The notes: generated by a model from the letters alone, not told the origin. Shown: positions 26,860 to 36,001, counted from the stretch's first letter. The stretch: DNA of 64,000 nucleotides from Streptomyces sp. NBC_00670 (GCF_036226765.1 NZ_CP109017.1:6573001-6637000), one strand, 5' to 3'. Made by a program: numbers and translations.

Positions 26860-27888
26860 CTACGCGCGAGGCGGAGCGGTCGACGCGCGCGGCACCAGCG
26901 AGGGCGTCGCAACGGGCCGGGACACGACTTCCCGGCCGGCGATCACGTCGAACAGCACCTGTGCGACCTGCGTCCCGAACCCGTGCACGTCGTGGCTCAT
27001 CGCCGACAGCGTGGGATGGGTCAGCCGGCACAGTTGGGAGTCGTCCCAGGCGAGCAGGGAGAGGTCGTCGGGGACGGCGATGCCCATCTCCGCCGCCACG
27101 CCCAGTCCCGCGACGGCCATGATGTCGTTGTCGTAGACGATCGCCGTGGGCCGTTCGGCGGCCAGCAGCAGTGACCGGGTGGCCCGGGCGCCCTCGTCAC
27201 CGGAGAAGCCGGTCTCGACGTGCAGGCCGTCGCCCAGACCGAGTTCCTCCATCGTCCTGGCGAACGCGACCGCCCGGATGGCGCTGTGTCCCAGTCCGCC
27301 GGGTCCGCCCACACGGGCGACGCGCCGGTGGCCGAGGGCCGCCAGATAGCGCACGGCTTCGGAGACCGCCGTGGCGTCGTCCGTCCACACCGAGGGGAAG
27401 CCACCGGTGAGGGTGGGATGACCGACCGCCACGGCGGGGAGGCCCAGCTTGCGCAGAGGGGCGATACGAGGGTCCTCCTGGTGGAAGTCGACCAGGAGGG
27501 AGCCCCCGATCTTGCGCTCCCTCCACCAGGTCTCCTGGAGCGTGATCTCCTCCTCCAGGGAGCCGACCAGGCGCAGCAGCAGGGAGCAGTCGTGTGCGGC
27601 GAGCACGCTCTCGATGCCGGAGATGAACTCCATGTAGAAGGGTTCGAGACCGAGCAGCCGGGCCGGCCGGCAGATGGCCAGCCCCACGGTGTCGACGGAC
27701 TGCCGGGACAGGCTGCGCGCCGAGGAGTTCGGCGCCCAGCCCAGCTGCCGCGCGGCCGCGAAGATCCGTTCCCTGGTGGCCTCGGAGACTCCGGGCTTGT
27801 GGTTGAAGGCGAGGGACACCGCCCCCTTGGAGACGCCGGCGGCCGCGGCGACGTCCTTGATGGTGACGCGTTCGGAGGGAGCGCTCAC
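26860..27888 (-). CDS. LacI-family repressor of the mannan genes
   Basis: A 342 aa regulator with an N-terminal helix-turn-helix (TIKDVAAAAGVSKGAVSLAF), hinge helix SARSLS and a sugar-binding domain ending in VPDDLSLLAWDDSQ. The GTG start overlaps the beta-mannosidase stop (GTGA), so repressor and enzyme are co-translated. This suggests autoregulation through the ACCGGT site above the mannosidase gene. The inducer is likely a manno-oligosaccharide. Which of the two operator types in the island it binds cannot be told from sequence. Confidence 0.9.
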   Translation of the reverse strand: MSAPSERVTIKDVAAAAGVSKGAVSLAFNHKPGVSEATRERIFAAARQLGWAPNSSARSLSRQSVDTVGLAICRPARLLGLEPFYMEFISGIESVLAAHDCSLLLRLVGSLEEEITLQETWWRERKIGGSLLVDFHQEDPRIAPLRKLGLPAVAVGHPTLTGGFPSVWTDDATAVSEAVRYLAALGHRRVARVGGPGGLGHSAIRAVAFARTMEELGLGDGLHVETGFSGDEGARATRSLLLAAERPTAIVYDNDIMAVAGLGVAAEMGIAVPDDLSLLAWDDSQLCRLTHPTLSAMSHDVHGFGTQVAQVLFDVIAGREVVSRPVATPSLVPRASTAPPRA

Positions 27889-30365
27889 GCCGGTTCCACA
27901 CAGAACAAGGCAGCGCGTACCGAGTTGGCGCCTGTCTCGACGGCGCCCCGCACGCGCAGGCAGATTCGCTCGCCGGGGAGCAGGGTGGTCAGTCCGGTGT
28001 CGCAGACGGCGTCCGGTCCGAGCCGGTCGGCCTGCAGGAGAAGGTCCCGTACCAGGGAATGCGCAGTCACCACGACCTTGACACTACCGTCATCGCCGCC
28101 GAGCGCGGACTCTATGACGATGTCGTAGTCGGGCGTGGGATAGGCGAACTCCCGGTCGGTGACCGGGAAGTGCAGGGCGCGCAGGCCGCTTTCGGACTCT
28201 CCGCCTCGCTCGGGCAGGGTGGGCCCCTGCGCGTCCGCGACGAGGAACTCCTTCGCGGACGACTCGTCCGGAGCCAGCCCCTGCGGTACGGGCTGTCGGT
28301 GCACCTCCCGCGCCCCGACCCTCACGTCGAGCTCTTGTTCCGCCACCACAGTGCCGTCTGCCCGCATACGGCGCAGGGTCACCGTTGTGCGCCACGCCTC
28401 GGCGGACTGGTTGATCACGGCGAGTGTCGGACCCTCGGGGCCGGGCCGCAGGGTGAGGAGACGGTCGGCGTAGACCCGGCGCAGCTCGTGGTAGAGCGGC
28501 TTGAGCCGGCCGTCTCCGTCGATGGCGGCCCAGGAACTGACCGGCCAGCAGTCGTTGAGCTGCCAGACCACGGTGCCGGCACAGACGGGCCACTCGGAAC
28601 GCCAGTGCTCGATGCCGGCGGCGACCGCGCGCGCCTGCACTACCTGGGCGAGGTAGTGCCAGCGGTCGAAGTCGTCCACGGGGAGCGCGAAGTGCCGTTC
28701 GATGCCCCGGTTCAGTTTGCCGTTGCCGTCGTCGGCCTTCTGGTGGTGCAGCATGCCGGGGGAGTCCGGGGCCAGGACCTCACCGGGCAGCGCGCGCCGC
28801 AGCGTCGCCGTCGCCGGGGGCGCCTGCCAACCGAATTCCGCGACGAAACGGGGCACCGAGTCGCGGTACTCGGCGAAGTCCCGGCGGTTCCACACCTCCC
28901 ACGAGTGGTGGGTGCCGTGGGCCGGGTCGTTGGGGTGGTGGTCCCAGGAGCCGGACCACGGACTGCCCGCGGTGTAGGGGCGGGTGGGGTCGAGTTCGGC
29001 GACGATCCGGGGGAGCAGGCCCAGGTAGTAGCCCTCGCCCCAGCTGTCGCCGTCGAGTTCGGGCTCCCAGTCCCAGTCGCGGAAACCCCACAGGTTCTCG
29101 TTGTTGCCGTTCCACAGGACGAGGCTGGGGTGCGGCATCAGCCGGACAACGTTGTCCCGCGCCTCGGCCTCGACCTCGCCGCGCAGCGGCTGCTCCTCGG
29201 GGTAGGCGGCGCAGGCGAAGAGGAAGTCCTGCCAGACCATCAGGCCGAGTTCGTCGCAGGTGTCGTAGAAGGCGTCGTCCTCGTAGATGCCACCGCCCCA
29301 GATCCGCACCAGATCCACGCCCGCCTCCGCCGCCTGTCGCAGCCGGGTGCGGTAGCGCTCCGGGGTGACCCGGGAGGGGAAGACGTCGTCCGGGATCCAG
29401 TTCACGCCCCGCGCGAAGGTCCGTACGCCGTTGACGACGAAGGTGAACCCGGTGCCGTGCTCGTCCGCCGAGCGGTCCACCGTCACGGTCCGGAAGCCGA
29501 TCCGGCGCTGCCACACGTCCAACGTGGCATCGGCACCTTCGACGTCCGGAACGCCCCGGTCCAGGAGGGTCACCTCCAGGTCGTACAGCGGCTGATCCCC
29601 GTATCCGCGCGGCCACCACAGGTCGGGGTCGGGCACCTCCAGCTCCAGCACCGCCCGCGACCCGTCCACAACGCCCTGGACCTCCACGCCGGCCACACGG
29701 GCATGGACCTCGAGCCGGTGATCCGCACCCTGCTCCGTGCGTTCCACATCGATGTGCACCCGCACCCGGCCCACACCGTCCTCCACCGTCACCAGCGGGC
29801 GCACGTGCGACACCCGGGCGGTCGACCAGTGCTCCAGCCGGGCGGGACGCCAGATCCCGGCGGTGACCAGCGTCGGGCCCCAGTCCCAGCCGAAACTGCA
29901 CGCCATCTTGCGGATGTACTGCGACGGCTCGGGATAGACGTTGGGTCGTTCGCCCGTCAGCGCCCGCACCGATGCGGCCTCGTCATAGGCGGAGGCGAAG
30001 ACGACATGGAGCGGGCCGTGACGGCCGGTGACGTCGAAACGGTGACCGCGGTGCATGTTGCGGGTACGGCCCAGCTCCTGACCGTCGAGAGTGATCACCG
30101 CGGCGGTGTCCAGACCGTCGAAGACCAGGTCCGTGCGCTCATGGCGCTCCGCCGCCGCCGCGTCGTCGGCGGCCAGGTCCCGGGTGTAGGTCCAGCCGCG
30201 GCGGCCGACCCAGGCCACCTCCCGCTCGTTCATGCCGAGGTACGGGTCCGGGATGAGGTCGGCCCTGAGCAGATCGGTGTGCACGCAGCCGGGTACCTGC
30301 GCGGGCAGCGAACCTCCGTCGTGACGGAGACTCCAGCCGGTGTTGAGCTGGACGACTTCCTTCAT
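27885..30365 (-). CDS. Beta-mannosidase, GH2
   Basis: An 826 aa intracellular enzyme (no signal peptide) that releases mannose from the non-reducing end of beta-1,4-manno-oligosaccharides. Order: sugar-binding jelly roll, Ig-like domain, TIM barrel with acid/base Glu in WNGNNENLWG (about 420) and nucleophile Glu in VAEFGWQ (about 508), then C-terminal Ig-like domains. ATG 30365 has AAGGAG; a longer ORF from 30407 has no ribosome site. It leads the operon that also encodes the LacI repressor, divergent from the binding-protein/permease operon. Confidence 0.93.
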   Translation of the reverse strand: MKEVVQLNTGWSLRHDGGSLPAQVPGCVHTDLLRADLIPDPYLGMNEREVAWVGRRGWTYTRDLAADDAAAAERHERTDLVFDGLDTAAVITLDGQELGRTRNMHRGHRFDVTGRHGPLHVVFASAYDEAASVRALTGERPNVYPEPSQYIRKMACSFGWDWGPTLVTAGIWRPARLEHWSTARVSHVRPLVTVEDGVGRVRVHIDVERTEQGADHRLEVHARVAGVEVQGVVDGSRAVLELEVPDPDLWWPRGYGDQPLYDLEVTLLDRGVPDVEGADATLDVWQRRIGFRTVTVDRSADEHGTGFTFVVNGVRTFARGVNWIPDDVFPSRVTPERYRTRLRQAAEAGVDLVRIWGGGIYEDDAFYDTCDELGLMVWQDFLFACAAYPEEQPLRGEVEAEARDNVVRLMPHPSLVLWNGNNENLWGFRDWDWEPELDGDSWGEGYYLGLLPRIVAELDPTRPYTAGSPWSGSWDHHPNDPAHGTHHSWEVWNRRDFAEYRDSVPRFVAEFGWQAPPATATLRRALPGEVLAPDSPGMLHHQKADDGNGKLNRGIERHFALPVDDFDRWHYLAQVVQARAVAAGIEHWRSEWPVCAGTVVWQLNDCWPVSSWAAIDGDGRLKPLYHELRRVYADRLLTLRPGPEGPTLAVINQSAEAWRTTVTLRRMRADGTVVAEQELDVRVGAREVHRQPVPQGLAPDESSAKEFLVADAQGPTLPERGGESESGLRALHFPVTDREFAYPTPDYDIVIESALGGDDGSVKVVVTAHSLVRDLLLQADRLGPDAVCDTGLTTLLPGERICLRVRGAVETGANSVRAALFCVEPA
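29144..29157. promoter_or_regulatory. Intragenic 14-base palindrome GGACAACGTTGTCC
   Basis: A perfect palindrome inside the mannosidase coding sequence whose 12-base core is identical to the sites at 25493 and 34496. It could be a downstream operator that blocks elongation or allows looping, or a chance product of codons for a Asp-Asn-Val-Val stretch. Confidence 0.3.
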
Positions 30366-30433
30366 GTGCGGCTCCTTCGGCAGGGCTGGCCTGGTCTTCG
30401 TGTACAACGCAGCTCAACTTAACCCGACATGAA

Positions 30434-30445
30434 TGAACCGGTCTA
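30434..30445. promoter_or_regulatory. ACCGGT-centred operator candidate before beta-mannosidase
   Basis: TGAACCGGTCTA, about 70 bases before the mannosidase start codon, in the 268-base gap between the two divergent operons. Together with the site at 30558 it would let one repressor close both directions. Confidence 0.5.
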
Positions 30446-30554
30446 GTGGCCAGACTGGTAGGGCCGACCTGAATAAGTGCAGGTAAGCGGCGTCTCTCGT
30501 CGCATAGGCCTCGGACAGCGGGTAACGATTGGGTATCGCGACGGAAGAGGGAGC

Positions 30555-30566
30555 TTTACCGGTTCA
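30555..30566. promoter_or_regulatory. ACCGGT-centred operator candidate before binding protein 1
   Basis: TTTACCGGTTCA, about 70 bases before the start of the first solute-binding protein. With one flanking base on each side it matches the reverse complement of the site before the second binding protein (CTTTACCGGTTTAT at 37634-37647). Confidence 0.55.
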
Positions 30567-30633
30567 CCAGTGGCTGACATAGTGCCGTCAACCGCCGGAG
30601 CCCGAGCCGTAATCCTTGGAAGGAGTTGGGCAC

Positions 30634-31956
30634 ATGGGGAAGAAGACGCTGAGCGCCGCTCTGCTGGCAACCACGATGCTGACCGTCGCGGGGTGCAGTG
30701 GAGGGGGGAGCGCGAACGCGAACGAGACCGCAGCCGCGCCGGCGAACCCGGACAGTGTCTCAGGGACCATCAAGGTGCTGACCAACCGTACCGACCTGGT
30801 ACAGGACGGCACGATGAAGAAGTACGCGGCCGAGTTCAACAAGACCTACCCCAAGGTGAAGGTCAAGTTCGAGGGCATCACCGACTACGAGGGGGAGGTG
30901 AAGATCCGCATGAACACGGAGAACTACGGCGACGTCCTGCTGATCCCCTCGGTGATCGCCAAGGGCAACTACCCGAAGTTCTTCGCGCCGCTGGGCAACA
31001 CGTCGTCGATGAAGAAGACCTACCGCTTCACCGACAAGACCAATGTCGACGGCAAGACCTACGGCATCGCCACCTTCGGCACCGCCAACGGCTTCGTCTA
31101 CAACAAGGCGCTGTGGAAGAAGGCCGGCATCACCGAGTGGCCGACCACGACGCAGGAGTTCCTCGCCGACCTGCAAGCGGTCAAGAAGAAGACCGGCGCC
31201 ACCCCCTACTACACCAACTACAAGGACGGCTGGCCGCTGTCCACGCCCTGGACCAACGGCGTCGGCTCCGTCAGCTGCGACGCCAAGGCCTCCGACGAAC
31301 TGGCCGGCACGGACAAGCCCTGGGCGAAGGGCAGCGACCTCAACACCCTCGACACACTCCTCTACGACATCGTCCACGACGATCTCTCCGAGAAGGACCC
31401 GACCACCACCAACTGGGAGAGCTCCAAGAGCCTGCTGGCCAAGGGGAAGATCGGCAGCATGATGCTGGGCTCCTGGGCGATCACGCAGATGCAGGACGCC
31501 GCGAAGAAGGCCGGCCAGGACCCCGACGACATCGGCTTCATGCCCGTCCCGGCCCAGAAGAACGGCAAGTCCTGCGCCACCCTGGTCTCCGACTACCAGC
31601 AGGCCGTGAACATCCACTCGGACCACAAGGCCGCCGCCCGCGCCTGGATCGACTGGTTCACCGAGAAGTCCGGCTACTCCGCGTCCCAGGGCGCTGTCTC
31701 CGCCCTGAAGTCCGAGACGATGCCCACAACCCTCCAGGGGTATGTTGACAACGATGTCGAGATGGTGGAGCGTTCCGAGGCGAAGACTGCCGAGGTCAAC
31801 GCGATCGATGATGCCTCCGAGATCGGCCTGAACAAGCAGGACTACCGGCAGAAGCTCATCGACATCGCCCGCGGCGCCCAGGACGGCTCGTTGCAGGATT
31901 ACTTCGACGATCTGAACAAGCGCTGGGCCGAGGCCAGGCAGACCGTCGGCTCCTGA
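30634..31956 (+). CDS. Sugar ABC transporter solute-binding lipoprotein 1
   Basis: A 440 aa family-1 (MalE-like) binding protein anchored by a lipid at Cys21 (LTVAGC lipobox). It should capture manno-oligosaccharides and hand them to the two permeases that follow. ATG 30634 has GGAAGGAG. It is nearly identical to the binding protein at 36247-37566: residues about 42-110 and the last 60 residues match without a change. Such closeness, which includes the ribosome-site region, points to a recent duplication or gene conversion. Confidence 0.93.
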   Translation: MGKKTLSAALLATTMLTVAGCSGGGSANANETAAAPANPDSVSGTIKVLTNRTDLVQDGTMKKYAAEFNKTYPKVKVKFEGITDYEGEVKIRMNTENYGDVLLIPSVIAKGNYPKFFAPLGNTSSMKKTYRFTDKTNVDGKTYGIATFGTANGFVYNKALWKKAGITEWPTTTQEFLADLQAVKKKTGATPYYTNYKDGWPLSTPWTNGVGSVSCDAKASDELAGTDKPWAKGSDLNTLDTLLYDIVHDDLSEKDPTTTNWESSKSLLAKGKIGSMMLGSWAITQMQDAAKKAGQDPDDIGFMPVPAQKNGKSCATLVSDYQQAVNIHSDHKAAARAWIDWFTEKSGYSASQGAVSALKSETMPTTLQGYVDNDVEMVERSEAKTAEVNAIDDASEIGLNKQDYRQKLIDIARGAQDGSLQDYFDDLNKRWAEARQTVGS

Positions 31957-31967
31957 CCCGGCGGCGT

Positions 31968-32007
31968 GCCGGGTCCCGGTCCCCCGGCCACAGGACCGGG
32001 ACCCGGC
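31968..32007 (+). terminator. Intra-operon hairpin between binding protein and permease genes
   Basis: GCCGGGTCCCGGTC and GACCGGGACCCGGC form a perfect 14-base stem around a 12-base loop, directly after the binding-protein stop. In sugar ABC operons such hairpins reduce readthrough or protect the upstream mRNA so that binding protein exceeds permease. CGACCACAGGACCGGG-like units repeat just downstream. Confidence 0.6.
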
Positions 32008-32107
32008 CCCCCGACCACAGGACCGGGTGCCGGACCTCTCCGACCACAGGCCCGGAACCCGGCGCACCAGCGCCCTCAGCGGACGACGAAAGGCCCTGGC
32101 CCCCGCA

Positions 32108-33082
32108 ATGACCAAAACCGTTTCCACCGCCTCACCGCCTGCGCAGGCCCCTCTGTCGGGCCGGGCCGAGAAGCGGCGTTCCCGGCACGAAGCACCGGGC
32201 GAACGCTCCTGGCGCCGGAACGCGCTGCGCCGCGCCACCCCCTGGCTGTTCCTCCTGGTCCCCCTCGCCCTGCTGGTCACGTTCACCTACGTGCCCGTAG
32301 GCAACATGATCTACTACAGCTTCACCGACTGGGACGGCATCAGCCCCGACCGCAACTTCGTCGGCGCCGAGAACTACACCGAGCTGTTCACCCGGCCCGA
32401 ACTGTTCCGGGTCTTCGCGGTGAGCCTCTACTACCTCGCCGCCTCCGCCGTGCAGATCGCGATCGCCCTGTTCTTCGCCACGGTCCTCAGCTTCGACCTG
32501 CGCTTCAGGAACCTCTTCAAGGGCATCCTGTTCTTCCCGTACCTGATCAACGGCGTCGCCATCGGTTTCGTCTTCCTGTACTTCTTCCAGGACGGCGGCA
32601 CCCTCGACTCGGTGCTGTCCTGGTTCGGCGCGAACAGCGACCACGCCTGGCTGGGCAGTCCGGAGTCCGCCAACACCTCGCTGGCCGGGGTGTCCGTGTG
32701 GCGCTTCACCGGACTGAACTTCGTGCTGTTCCTCGGCGCCATCCAGTCGATCCCCGGAGAGCTCTACGAGGCAGCGCAACTGGACGGAGCCAGCCGCTGG
32801 CAGCAGTTCCGGAACATCATCGCTCCCGGCATCCGGCCCGTGCTCAGCCTGAGTGTCATCCTGGCGATCTCCGGCTCCCTCGCCGTCTTCGAGATCCCCT
32901 ACATCATGACCACCGGCGCGACCGGCACCTCGACCTTCGTCATCCAGACGGTCAAGCTCGCCTTCCAGTTCAACAAGACCGGCCTGGCTTCGGCCTGCGC
33001 CGTCGTACTGCTGGCGATCATCCTGCTGATCACCTGGATCCAGCGACGCCTCGTGCCCGACGAGAGGGTGGACCTCGTATGA
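32108..33082 (+). CDS. Sugar ABC transporter permease (MalF-like)
   Basis: A 324 aa inner-membrane permease with six predicted helices after a basic, cytoplasmic N-terminus of about 45 residues. The EAA loop that contacts the ATPase is EAAQLDGASRWQQF near residue 220. The ATG has only a weak GAAAGG some 15 bases upstream. Its stop overlaps the second permease start (ATGA). No ATPase gene is in the operon; in Streptomyces the shared ATPase MsiK normally serves such importers. Confidence 0.92.
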   Translation: MTKTVSTASPPAQAPLSGRAEKRRSRHEAPGERSWRRNALRRATPWLFLLVPLALLVTFTYVPVGNMIYYSFTDWDGISPDRNFVGAENYTELFTRPELFRVFAVSLYYLAASAVQIAIALFFATVLSFDLRFRNLFKGILFFPYLINGVAIGFVFLYFFQDGGTLDSVLSWFGANSDHAWLGSPESANTSLAGVSVWRFTGLNFVLFLGAIQSIPGELYEAAQLDGASRWQQFRNIIAPGIRPVLSLSVILAISGSLAVFEIPYIMTTGATGTSTFVIQTVKLAFQFNKTGLASACAVVLLAIILLITWIQRRLVPDERVDLV

Positions 33083-33942
33083 CCATCACCGCCCCCACCC
33101 GGCAGCGAACGCGCCGGCGCCCCGGCCTCGGCACCGTACTGACGTACCTGTCGCTCATCGTCGCCTCGCTCGTCGTGCTGCTCCCTCTGGCCGTGGTGTT
33201 CCTCACCTCGCTGAAGTCGTACGGAGAGGTCTCGGAAGGTCAGGGTGCCCTGACCCTGCCGCACGACTGGCTGAACTTCTCCAACTACGTCACGGCCTTC
33301 AACGACGGCCACATGCTGATGGCCTTCGGCAACACGGCCTTCATCCTGTTGTTCTCGATCACCGGCACCGTGCTGATCGGTTCGATGACGGCGTACGCCA
33401 TCGACCGCTTCGATTTTCGCTTCAAGAAACTCGTCATGGCCCTCTTCCTGATCGCCACCCTCGTGCCGGGTGTGACGACGCAGGTCGCGACCTTCCAGGT
33501 CATCAACAGCTTCGGCCTGTTCGACACCCGCTGGGCGCCGATCCTGCTGTACATGGGTACCGACATCGTGTCGATCTACATCTTCCTACAGTTCATCCGG
33601 GGCATCCCCGTCTCCGTGGACGAGGCCGCGCGGCTGGACGGTGCGAACGCCTTCACCATCTACCGGAAGATCATCTTTCCGCTGCTGAAGCCGGCGATCG
33701 CGACCGTGGTCATCATCAAGGGCATCACCACGTACAACGACTTCTACATCCCCTTCCTCTACATGCCCTCGGAGAACCTGGGCACCATCTCCACGGCCCT
33801 GTTCAGATTCAAGGGCCCCTTCGGCGCCCACTGGGAGACAATTTCGGCCGGCGCCGTCCTGGTGATCGTTCCTACCCTGCTGGTCTTCCTGTTCCTACAG
33901 CGCTACATCTACAACGGCTTCGCGCAGGGAGCGACCAAGTAA
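33079..33942 (+). CDS. Sugar ABC transporter permease (MalG-like)
   Basis: A 287 aa permease with six predicted helices and the EAA loop DEAARLDGANAFTIYRKI near residue 185. It forms the heterodimeric channel with the preceding gene. Two strong hairpins lie just downstream, so the operon ends here. Substrate (manno-oligosaccharides, perhaps mannobiose) is inferred from the neighbours. Confidence 0.92.
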   Translation: MTITAPTRQRTRRRPGLGTVLTYLSLIVASLVVLLPLAVVFLTSLKSYGEVSEGQGALTLPHDWLNFSNYVTAFNDGHMLMAFGNTAFILLFSITGTVLIGSMTAYAIDRFDFRFKKLVMALFLIATLVPGVTTQVATFQVINSFGLFDTRWAPILLYMGTDIVSIYIFLQFIRGIPVSVDEAARLDGANAFTIYRKIIFPLLKPAIATVVIIKGITTYNDFYIPFLYMPSENLGTISTALFRFKGPFGAHWETISAGAVLVIVPTLLVFLFLQRYIYNGFAQGATK

Positions 33943-34013
33943 CCAGACATCAGGCACCCGGCTCCACGCGCCTGCCCTCATTCCGGCCGCCGGGCGCGAG
34001 CCGGACCGCCCGC

Positions 34014-34064
34014 CGACCAGCGCCGCCGGCCCCGCGAACACCGCGGGGCCGGCGGCGCTGGTCG
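34014..34064 (+). terminator. Strong hairpin terminator after the permease operon
   Basis: A perfect 23-base stem (CGACCAGCGCC... paired with ...GGCGCTGGTCG) around the loop AACAC, 71 bases past the permease stop. Confidence 0.85.
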
Positions 34065-34105
34065 TGCAAGGGGAGCCGGGCGAAGGGCGTGTACTTGCGG
34101 CAGGT

Positions 34106-34139
34106 CCGGCGTCCACGGGGCGCGCCCCGTGGACGCCGG
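34106..34139. terminator. Second hairpin, perfect 34-base palindrome
   Basis: A perfect palindrome with 17-base halves from CCGGCGTCCACGGGG to its complement, centred on CG|CG. It follows the first terminator by 41 bases. It may act as a backup terminator, or guard the mannanase gene from readthrough. Confidence 0.65.
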
Positions 34140-34237
34140 GAGGCGGTACGACGGAATTGCCGACAGTCCGGCATGGGCAAGACCGTAGAAGAAAAAGAAA
34201 CGCCGGGCAACCAGTAGTGCGCGGGCCCATTATTTTA

Positions 34238-34249
34238 GTACCGGTTTAG
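34238..34249. promoter_or_regulatory. ACCGGT-centred operator candidate upstream of mannanase
   Basis: GTACCGGTTTAG inside a strikingly A/T-rich patch (TTATTTTAGTACC), about 390 bases before the mannanase ATG. The distance implies a long leader or a second, nearer promoter at the 34496 palindrome. Confidence 0.5.
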
Positions 34250-34495
34250 CTCGCGGCGGCCTCTTGTTACACGCCTTTGTGAAATGTGAATGACATGTCT
34301 ATTGACGTGGTCGCAACATCTGGTGCTTCATTGTGGTGCGGCACGATCGGCGGATCCGCTCGAACGGGCGCCAACTGCCGTAAGGGTAAAGATCGTTGAC
34401 CGCAATCCCTTCGTGCGGCCCGTATTCGACGACGATGTCTTCGCCAACACCCCCGGCGGCACGCGAGACATGGGACATCCCAGGTCCAGCGCGTT

Positions 34496-34507
34496 GACAA
34501 CGTTGTC
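34496..34507. promoter_or_regulatory. GACAACGTTGTC palindrome upstream of mannanase
   Basis: A perfect 12-base palindrome identical to the one at 25493, 129 bases before the mannanase ATG. It is preceded by TTGACA-like sequence (the TTGACA of TTGACAACG overlaps the palindrome), so a bound repressor could cover a -35 box. Apart from the hairpins and the two operator candidates, the gap 33943-34635 holds no gene. Confidence 0.55.
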
Positions 34508-34635
34508 CGACATCCTGCTCGCAGCACACACCGGGGCTTCGTTGTGGGACGACCCTTCACCGAGGGGCGCCCACCATGCTCGGGCGAGGCGAGAGGCAGG
34601 ACCGGCCGTCCCCACTGCCCCATCCGAGGAGCGAC

Positions 34636-35925
34636 ATGCAAAACGCACCGAGAAGCGCTCTGCGCACAGTCGCCGGCACGGCGTTCGCCGCCGTCTTCGG
34701 CCTGCTGATCTCCGTCTTCGGCCTCCCCGCCGGCCCGGCCGAGGCCGCGGCCACCGGCATCCACGTCAGCAACGGGCGTGTGTACGAGGCCAACGGGAAC
34801 GAGTTCGTGATGCGCGGGGTCAACCACGCGTACACCTGGTACCCGGACGAGACCAGCTCCATCGCCGACATCGCGGCCAAGGGCGCCAACACCATCCGCC
34901 TCGTACTCAGCAGCGGCGACCAGTGGACGAAGACGAGCACCTCCGAGGTCTCGTCCCTCATCGACCAGTGCAAGGCGAACAAGGTCATCTGCATACTGGA
35001 GGTGCATGACACGACGGGCTACGGCGAGGCCTCCGCCGCGGTCTCCCTGGACAAGGCGGCGGACTACTGGGTCGGCGTGAAGAGCGCGCTCGAGGGCCAG
35101 GAAGACTACGTCGTCGTCAACATCGGCAACGAGCCGTACGGCAACACCGGTTACTCCGCCTGGACCGCCGACACCAAGAGCGCGATCAGCAAGCTCCGCA
35201 GCGCCGGCATCGACAACGCCCTGATGGTGGACGCCCCCAACTGGGGCCAGGACTGGTCGTTCACCATGCGGGACAACGCCGCGTCGGTCTTCGCCTCCGA
35301 CCCCGACGGCAACACCATCTTCTCGATCCACATGTACGGGGTGTACGACACCGCCGCCGAGGTGGAGGACTACCTGAACCACTTCGTCGACCAGAAACTG
35401 CCCATCGTCGTGGGCGAGTTCGGTGACCAGCACAGCGACGGCGACCCGGACGAGGACGCGATCATGTCGACCGCTCAGTCCCTCGCAGTGGGCTACCTGG
35501 GGTGGTCCTGGAGCGGCAACGGCAGCGGGGTCGAGTACCTCGACCTGGTCAACGACTTCGACGCGAACTCCCTGACCAGCTGGGGCGAGCGTCTCTTCAA
35601 CGGGGAGAACGGCATCTCCGCCACGTCCCGGACCGCGACAGTCTACGGCGACGGAGGGACCTCGGGCGGCGGGGACGGTACCGCTCCCAACGGGTACCCG
35701 TACTGCGACAGTGCTTCGTCCGATCCGGACGGTGACGGCTGGGGCTGGGAGAACAGCCAGTCCTGTGTTGTCCGCGGCGGTTCGGCGGACACCGGTGGCG
35801 GGGACGGTACCGCTCCCAACGGGTACCCGTACTGCGACAGTGCTTCCTCCGATCCGGACGGTGACGGCTGGGGCTGGGAGAACAGCCAGTCCTGTGTCGT
35901 CCGCGGCGGTTCCGCCGACAGCTGA
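34636..35925 (+). CDS. Secreted endo-beta-1,4-mannanase, GH5, with two CBM10-like modules
   Basis: A 429 aa extracellular enzyme that cuts mannan internally. Signal peptide about 1-36 (AEAA cleavage site); GH5 barrel about 37-340 with acid/base Glu in NIGNEPYG (about 165) and nucleophile Glu in VVGEFGDQ (about 261); then two 43-residue modules, each with YPYCDSASSDPDGDGWGWEN and a second Cys in QSCVV, the pattern of carbohydrate-binding family 10. ATG 34636 has GAGGAG; an upstream ATG would place extra residues before the signal peptide. It has its own promoter region with both operator types. Confidence 0.94.
   Translation: MQNAPRSALRTVAGTAFAAVFGLLISVFGLPAGPAEAAATGIHVSNGRVYEANGNEFVMRGVNHAYTWYPDETSSIADIAAKGANTIRLVLSSGDQWTKTSTSEVSSLIDQCKANKVICILEVHDTTGYGEASAAVSLDKAADYWVGVKSALEGQEDYVVVNIGNEPYGNTGYSAWTADTKSAISKLRSAGIDNALMVDAPNWGQDWSFTMRDNAASVFASDPDGNTIFSIHMYGVYDTAAEVEDYLNHFVDQKLPIVVGEFGDQHSDGDPDEDAIMSTAQSLAVGYLGWSWSGNGSGVEYLDLVNDFDANSLTSWGERLFNGENGISATSRTATVYGDGGTSGGGDGTAPNGYPYCDSASSDPDGDGWGWENSQSCVVRGGSADTGGGDGTAPNGYPYCDSASSDPDGDGWGWENSQSCVVRGGSADS
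35668..35922 (+). repeat. 129-base tandem repeat encoding the two CBM10-like modules
   Basis: Copies start at 35668 and 35797, each from GGCGGGGACGGTACC. They differ at only a few, mostly synonymous, bases. Such identity suggests recent duplication of the binding module or ongoing slippage between copies. Confidence 0.85.
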
Positions 35926-35954
35926 GGACAGTACTGAACCGGCCCGGCACGCCC

Positions 35955-36001
35955 CGATGGGACGCCTTCCCACCCGCGAGCGGTGGGAAGGCGTCCCATC
36001 G
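35955..36001 (+). terminator. Hairpin terminator after mannanase
   Basis: A perfect 20-base stem (CGATGGGACGCCTTCCCACC with its complement) around CGCGAGC, 29 bases past the mannanase stop. Confidence 0.85.

Noticed and set aside
31742..31757. TTGACAACGATGTC inside the binding-protein gene, close to the GACAACGTTGTC palindrome
   Set aside because: It has a mismatch that breaks symmetry and encodes an ordinary part of the protein; not counted as an operator.
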